From: Mannheimia glucosida
Lineage (GTDB): Bacteria > Pseudomonadota > Gammaproteobacteria > Enterobacterales > Pasteurellaceae
Length of the DNA: 64,000 nucleotides
Reading direction: 5' to 3'
NCBI RefSeq assembly: GCF_046267875.1
Contig: NZ_CP176502.1
Coordinates: forward strand, 496,001-560,000
Positions 59,856 through 64,000 of this stretch are shown piece after piece (position 1 is the first letter of the stretch; every line of letters begins with the position of its first letter). The notes beneath the pieces were generated by a model. That model saw only the letters and a list, made by a program, of their open reading frames with translations, made no database searches and was not told where the DNA came from. The translations under genes were made by a program, and so were the position numbers.

Positions 59856-61007
59856 TTAGTATGCGATCCGATATACCTCCAACAACTCCTCAGCAGTACA
59901 ATCTCTTGGGTTGCCACCGGTGCAGACATCATTAAAGGCATCGACCGATAATGCCACTAAATCGGCTTCTTTAACGCCGATTTGATGCAGTTTTGGCGGA
60001 ATGCCGACATCTTGTGAAAGCTGTTGTACGGCAGCAATGGCGGCGTTGCGGTACTCTTCTTGGCTCATTTCATCTACGCCTTTTACTCCCATTGCTCGGG
60101 CGATTTCACGGTATTTTTCGCCGGTGTAATTTTTATTAAATTCCATCACATACGGCAGTAATACTGCGTTGGCAATGCCGTGTGGGGTGTCGTAATAAGC
60201 AGAAAGCGGGTGTGCCATACTGTGAACTACGCCAAGCCCAACGTTGGAGAAGCCCATTCCAGCCACATATTGTCCCAATGCCATTGCCTCGACATCTTTC
60301 GGATTTTTCTCCACCGCACCACGCAATGAACGTCCGATAAGCTCAATCGCCTTCAGATGTAAGGCATCAGTTAATTCCCACGCAGCTTTGGTAATGTAGC
60401 CTTCAATGGCGTGGGTGAGAGCGTCCATACCGGTTGCGGCAGCCAAGCTTTTTGGCATAGATTCCATCATATCCGGATCGACTAACGCCACTGCTGGTAC
60501 ATCGTGAACGTCCACGCACACAAATTTACGTTTTTTCTCTTCATCGGTAATCACATAGTTAATAGTGACTTCTGCCGCCGTACCTGCGGTGGTTGGAATA
60601 GCGATAATCGGCACGCATTTTTGATGGGTTGGAGCGACACCTTCCAATGAAAGTACATCGCTAAATTCAGGATTATTGATGATGATACCAATTGCTTTGG
60701 CACTATCAATCGGTGAGCCGCCACCAATCGCAATTAAATAATCGGCACCGGAGGCTTTAAATTTGGCTACCCCAGCCTTGATTACATCTACCGCTGGGTT
60801 AGCTTTTACCTCATCGAAGATTTCATAAGGCAAGCCTGCGGCATCAAGCAAGGCGGTGACTTTTTGGGCAACGTTAAATTTGATCAGGTCTTTGTCTGTC
60901 ACCACAAGGGCTTTTTTGAAACTCCGGCTGGTAACTTCGTGAACAATATTTTGGATTGCTCCTTTGCCGTGGTAGCTGGTTTCATTGAGGATAAGACGAT
61001 TTGCCAT
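59856..61007 (-). CDS. fucO: lactaldehyde reductase (propanediol oxidoreductase) FucO
   Basis: Iron-dependent type III alcohol dehydrogenase of 383 residues, reducing L-lactaldehyde to 1,2-propanediol with NADH. NAD-site motif GGGSPIDSAKAIG is at about 95-107; the Fe2+ ligands lie in GMDALTHAIEGY (D and H, about 194-205), SMAHPLSAYYDTPHGIAN (two histidines, about 264-281). CTGGNPRDC near the end is typical of FucO. An AAGGAAAAT site precedes the ATG. It is downstream of an ABC sugar transporter and an EIIB domain with a uptake-signal hairpin between. In E. coli this enzyme serves fucose and rhamnose fermentation. Confidence 0.94.
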   Translation of the reverse strand: MANRLILNETSYHGKGAIQNIVHEVTSRSFKKALVVTDKDLIKFNVAQKVTALLDAAGLPYEIFDEVKANPAVDVIKAGVAKFKASGADYLIAIGGGSPIDSAKAIGIIINNPEFSDVLSLEGVAPTHQKCVPIIAIPTTAGTAAEVTINYVITDEEKKRKFVCVDVHDVPAVALVDPDMMESMPKSLAAATGMDALTHAIEGYITKAAWELTDALHLKAIELIGRSLRGAVEKNPKDVEAMALGQYVAGMGFSNVGLGVVHSMAHPLSAYYDTPHGIANAVLLPYVMEFNKNYTGEKYREIARAMGVKGVDEMSQEEYRNAAIAAVQQLSQDVGIPPKLHQIGVKEADLVALSVDAFNDVCTGGNPRDCTAEELLEVYRIAY

Positions 61008-61047
61008 ACTATTTTCCTTCTTAAAAGTTAAACAATTCGATTAACTT

Positions 61048-61104
61048 GCAAGCGGTCAAATTACGTCATTTTTTGCAAAGTTTGATAAAAATTTCACCGC
61101 TTGT
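61048..61104 (-). terminator. uptake-signal hairpin between EIIB gene and fucO
   Basis: GCAAGCGGT (from 61048) faces ACCGCTTGT (61096-61104). It lies inside a probable operon and may reduce read-through into fucO. Confidence 0.45.
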
Positions 61105-61135
61105 TGCGATTCTTTTGTTGTGAGTGTGCTTAGGG

Positions 61136-61387
61136 CTAAATATTCAAAATACGTTTGATTTCATCACGGTAGGCTTCGGCATCGCTACCAAAAATAGATT
61201 GAATCACTGCACCGGAGGTCACGACGCCTAACGCACCGACAGATTTAATTTTATCCCATTCTACAATGTCGGTATTTTTCACCTCCACCCGTAAGCGGGT
61301 AATGCAGGCGTAAACATCGACAATATTTTCTCGACCGCCAAGTGCGGCAATCACCACTAAGGCTTTATCGGTAAGGGTATTTGACAT
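61136..61387 (-). CDS. stand-alone PTS EIIB domain, glucose family
   Basis: An 83-residue protein corresponding to a single EIIB domain of the glucose/N-acetylglucosamine PTS family (PF00367). The phosphorylated cysteine is C28 in the signature VYACITRLRVEVKN. The start at 61387 follows AAAGGAAGCC; the frame stays open upstream into the end of the preceding gene but without a ribosome site. No EIIC or EIIA gene is adjacent: it sits between a sugar-binding protein of an ABC transporter and fucO. It could carry phosphate to or from another EIIC, or act as a regulator. The domain identity is firm; the role is open. Confidence 0.87.
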   Translation of the reverse strand: MSNTLTDKALVVIAALGGRENIVDVYACITRLRVEVKNTDIVEWDKIKSVGALGVVTSGAVIQSIFGSDAEAYRDEIKRILNI

Positions 61388-61409
61388 ATTGGCTTCCTTT
61401 CGGCTGAAA

Positions 61410-61427
61410 GGGTGGGCAACCCCACCC
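61410..61427 (-). other. GC-rich hairpin between binding-protein gene and EIIB gene
   Basis: GGGTGGG-CAAC-CCCACCC, a seven-pair stem with a four-base loop in a 55-bp gap. It probably stabilises the 3' end of the binding-protein mRNA. A second small stem CTTTC/GAAAG (61397-61410) overlaps the EIIB ribosome site. Confidence 0.6.
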
Positions 61428-61442
61428 CGTTTAACTTGAATG

Positions 61443-62390
61443 TTAGTAAAGAACACCTTTCGCTTCTTCGCTATCAATGTTTTCTTTCGTGACATAAACC
61501 ACCCCGGTATCAATCACTTTTTCGACTTTCTCGCCTTTAATCAGCTTGCCGATGGTGTCCACGCCTTTATAGCCCATTTGGTAGGAAGATTGCACCACGA
61601 TGCCGTCTAGTGTTCCGTCACGCACGAAGTTTTGTAGGTCGGAGTTTCCATCAAAGCCCACCGCCACAATTTTGCCGGCAAAGCCTTTTTGTTTCACCGC
61701 TCGTGCCATTCCTACCGCAGTCGGTTCGTTCGCCCCGAAGATCGCTGTAAGATCAGGGTTAGAACCTAACACGTCTTCGGTTTGGTTTAATGCTTTGGTC
61801 ATATCCGAATCGGAGTAGTACGGGCCGACCAGTTTGTAATCGGCTTTTGCTTTGATTTCGTCAATAAAACCACCGGTACGCTCAATCGCAGAAGCTGCCC
61901 CTTGGGTAAAGCTCATCACTGCCACTTTGCCGCCTTTGACTTTGGCAAGCAGTTTTTCCGCCGCTAATTTACCTGCCGCACGGTTGTCGGTGGCAAGGAA
62001 AGATTGGTAGTATTTGCCGTCACTGTTGATGCCGGAATCGATAAGCACCACCGGAATGCCACTCTCATAAGCTTTTTTCACCGCCGGCACTAATGCTACC
62101 GGGTCTGAGGCGGCCAGTACGATGCCTGCCACGCCACGGTTTACTGCGTTATCCACCATATTCACTTGGGCGTCAATCGCTGTTTCGGCTTCCGGCCCTT
62201 GGAAGGTGACTTTGTATTGTCCTCCAATATCTTTGCCGGCAGTTTCAGCCCCTTTACGCACGTTTTGCCAGAAGGTAGAGTTGGCAGATTTCACAATCAC
62301 AGCGATTTCATCAGATTTTGCCATTGCACTGCCTGCAAATAAGGTTGATAAACCAAAGAGGGTCGCAGTAAATAATGCTGATTTTTTCAT
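61443..62390 (-). CDS. sugar ABC transporter periplasmic binding protein (RbsB-like)
   Basis: Peripla_BP_4 family receptor of 315 residues; signal peptide cut near SAMA (about 24). The mature protein begins DEIAVIVKSANSTFWQNVRKGAETAGKD, with INSDGKYYQSFLATDNRAAGKLAAEKLL (about 124-151) and a C-terminal GFDGNSDLQNFVRDGTLDGIVVQSSYQMGYKGV (about 246-278). The sugar is not determined: it is not a close match to RbsB, AraF or XylF as I know them. Association with FucO/AldA suggests a 6-deoxyhexose or another lactaldehyde-yielding sugar. An AGGAGAATT site precedes the ATG; the permease gene lies 23 bp upstream. Confidence 0.87.
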   Translation of the reverse strand: MKKSALFTATLFGLSTLFAGSAMAKSDEIAVIVKSANSTFWQNVRKGAETAGKDIGGQYKVTFQGPEAETAIDAQVNMVDNAVNRGVAGIVLAASDPVALVPAVKKAYESGIPVVLIDSGINSDGKYYQSFLATDNRAAGKLAAEKLLAKVKGGKVAVMSFTQGAASAIERTGGFIDEIKAKADYKLVGPYYSDSDMTKALNQTEDVLGSNPDLTAIFGANEPTAVGMARAVKQKGFAGKIVAVGFDGNSDLQNFVRDGTLDGIVVQSSYQMGYKGVDTIGKLIKGEKVEKVIDTGVVYVTKENIDSEEAKGVLY

Positions 62391-62413
62391 TTTAATTCTC
62401 CTTTAAGAGTGGA

Positions 62414-63412
62414 TTATTTTTTACCGGCTTTTTTGGATTGGCGGAGCTGGTCGAGAGAGACCGCCACGATAATCACAAGCCCGATGACAATCATTTGAAC
62501 AAATGAAGAAACGCCATTCATATTCAAACCATTACGGAGTACCCCGATAATGAATGACCCGATGAGTGTGCCGGGGATAGTACCCACACCGCCCATAAGC
62601 GATGTGCCGCCCACCACAGCACTGGCAATCGCATCCAGCTCGTAAGAGACCCCTCCGTTTGGCTGGGCGGTGACGAGACGGGAAGCGAGGATAACGCCGG
62701 TTAAACCAGAGAGTAAACCGCTGGCAACATAGGCATAAATTTTGACGAGATTGGTTTTAATACCGGATAAGCGAGCGGCTTCTTCGTTTGAACCAATCGC
62801 ATATAAATAGCGTCCGACTTTCAGCTTAGAGAGAGCAAAAGTGAACAGAATGGTGATGAAGATCATAATGATGACAGGGTATGGAATACCGGCAAACACC
62901 ACTTTCGGCAAGCCGTTTGCCCCTTCTTCTACAATCTTAAACAATGCACCGTTACCAAGATTAGCGAAGGATTCCGGCATTCCGGAAACCGGTGCGGCAT
63001 TGGTAACATACAGTGCCAAACCACGGGCAACCATCATCATTCCAAGGGTGGCAATAAACGGAGGCAGTTTCATTCGGGTGACTAAAATACCGTTGATTAA
63101 GCCACAAATGCCGCCAACCAAAATCCCCAAAATCATACCGAGCGGTACCGGCACGCCGGCATTGACAATCATCGCCGCTGCCACACCGGAGAGTGCTACC
63201 ACCGAACCGGTACTTAAATCAATCCCGCCGGTTAAGATCACACAGGTTGCCCCGATACCGATTAACGCAATGGTAGAGGTTTGTAGCCCTACTGTCATAA
63301 TATTATTGGAGGTAAAGAAGTATTCATTGGTAACGCTGAAAAAGATGATTAATAGTACTAAGCCAGCTAATGCGGCCATTTTGCGTAACATTTCTTTTTG
63401 TTTTTCATTCAT
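62414..63412 (-). CDS. sugar ABC transporter permease (RbsC-like)
   Basis: Permease of 332 residues with about ten spans. It has ATCVILTGGIDLSTGSVVALSGVAAA (about 56-81), LGMMMVARGLALY and the ATPase-contact loop YLYAIGSNEEAARLSGIKTNLVK (about 202-224), all typical of the RbsC family. It overlaps the ATPase gene by four bases (63409-63412). The pair with the binding protein forms one transporter; the sugar is unknown. Confidence 0.92.
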   Translation of the reverse strand: MNEKQKEMLRKMAALAGLVLLIIFFSVTNEYFFTSNNIMTVGLQTSTIALIGIGATCVILTGGIDLSTGSVVALSGVAAAMIVNAGVPVPLGMILGILVGGICGLINGILVTRMKLPPFIATLGMMMVARGLALYVTNAAPVSGMPESFANLGNGALFKIVEEGANGLPKVVFAGIPYPVIIMIFITILFTFALSKLKVGRYLYAIGSNEEAARLSGIKTNLVKIYAYVASGLLSGLTGVILASRLVTAQPNGGVSYELDAIASAVVGGTSLMGGVGTIPGTLIGSFIIGVLRNGLNMNGVSSFVQMIVIGLVIIVAVSLDQLRQSKKAGKK

Positions 63413-64000
63413 TTTTCCACCCCATATTCACGAGCAAACATATTTTTAACACCGGTTGCATAATGCATAATTTCTTCTTGATTGGTTTTTTTCGTCTCCA
63501 GCATCCCTGTCATTCTGCCTTCACGCATCACAATGATACGGTCGGAAACCCCTAACACTTCAGGTAATTCGGAGGAGATGACGATAACGCCTACACCATT
63601 GGCAGCAAGTTCATCGAGCAGTTGGTAGATGGCATATTTTGCCCCCACATCAATCCCTCGAGTCGGCTCATCAAAAATCATCACTTTTGCTTCACGGAAT
63701 AACCATTTCCCAATCACCACTTTTTGTTGGTTGCCCCCACTTAAATTTTGCACTTTCTGTTCAATGGTTGGGGTTTTGATCTCCATTTTGCCAATGAAGG
63801 TTTTTGAGGCTTTTTCTTCTTCCTCATAAGAAATCACGCCCATCGCATTGGCAACTTTATCCATAGAAGCCATCGTAATGTTTTCACGAATCGACATTCT
63901 TACCGCAACACCATTGAGCTTGCGGTCTTCCGACAAATAGGCAATGCCGGCTTTAATAGCATCACTTGGATCTTTAATGCTGACTTTGTGGTCGTGGACA
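63409..64000 (-). CDS. sugar ABC transporter ATPase, C-terminal part only
   Basis: The C-terminal 196 residues of a duplicated RbsA/MglA-type sugar ATPase; the frame remains open to the right edge and the N-terminal P-loop half is outside the window. Visible are IAYLSEDRKLNGVAVRMSI, the second-half signature LSGGNQQKVVIGKWL and Walker B MIFDEPTRGIDVGAKYAIYQLL, then VIVISSELPEVLGVSDRIIVMREGR. It is the first visible gene of the ABC-EIIB-fucO unit, and further genes upstream may reveal the sugar. Confidence 0.92.
   Translation of the reverse strand, partial: VHDHKVSIKDPSDAIKAGIAYLSEDRKLNGVAVRMSIRENITMASMDKVANAMGVISYEEEEKASKTFIGKMEIKTPTIEQKVQNLSGGNQQKVVIGKWLFREAKVMIFDEPTRGIDVGAKYAIYQLLDELAANGVGVIVISSELPEVLGVSDRIIVMREGRMTGMLETKKTNQEEIMHYATGVKNMFAREYGVEK

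Noticed and set aside
61388..61513. Long N-terminal extension of the EIIB protein
   Set aside because: It overlaps the end of the binding-protein gene and has no ribosome site; AAAGGAAG precedes the ATG at 61387.

Overview
The window is a contiguous piece of a Pasteurellaceae chromosome. The clearest sign is the DNA-uptake 9-mer ACAAGCGGT (and its complement), which recurs throughout, often as facing pairs that form terminator hairpins. This is the Apl-type uptake signal known from Actinobacillus pleuropneumoniae, Mannheimia haemolytica and Haemophilus ducreyi, so a Mannheimia/Actinobacillus-like organism is likely. The species itself cannot be fixed from the sequence. There are no phage genes, IS elements or CRISPR arrays.

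Left edge (1-3.4 kb): the 5' end of a ychJ-type gene, then a strong oriC candidate (three perfect DnaA boxes and GATCT-rich AT repeats), then mnmG and rsmG. From 3.4 to 30 kb lies a catabolic island: a xyloside symporter/beta-xylosidase/aldo-keto reductase operon; glpQ-glpT, a second GlpT-like carrier and a divergent glpD; a small yqjDEK-type membrane protein operon; the yiaKLMNO-lyxK operon (TRAP uptake plus L-xylulose kinase); and an L-arabinose regulon (araFGH-araC, then araBA). Many of these units carry near-perfect CRP sites, and araB has textbook araI1/araI2 half-sites.

From 30 to 37.3 kb is the complete F1Fo ATP synthase operon (atpIBEFHAGDC), followed by divergent asnA/asnC, a short DUF1232 gene and mioC. 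In E. coli the order is asnA-asnC-mioC-oriC-mnmG-rsmG-atp, so the same gene set is present here but pulled apart and rearranged. From 39.9 to 45 kb come an orphan DppA/HbpA-like binding protein, an unknown secreted protein and the sialic-acid catabolic genes nanE-nanK-nanA without their transporter.

From 45.2 to 49.8 kb is a selenocysteine locus: selC tRNA head-to-head with selA, then pdxH, a small toxin-antitoxin pair and selB. From 50 to 57.1 kb come a TAXI-type TRAP transporter with a large fused permease, a universal stress protein, rsmB and trkA. From 57.2 kb to the end, all on the minus strand, are yagU, aldA, fucO, a stand-alone PTS EIIB domain, and a ribose-type sugar ABC transporter whose ATPase runs off the right edge.

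The metabolic theme is pentose, lactaldehyde and glycerol-phosphate use under cAMP-CRP control. The arabinose and L-xylulose routes both need an L-ribulose-5-phosphate 4-epimerase, and no such gene is in the window. The less ordinary items are the rearranged origin neighbourhood, the araB of a non-enterobacterial type, the TRAP permease with a PDZ-like tail next to a stress protein, the orphan EIIB in an ABC operon, and the toxin-antitoxin pair inside the selenocysteine locus.
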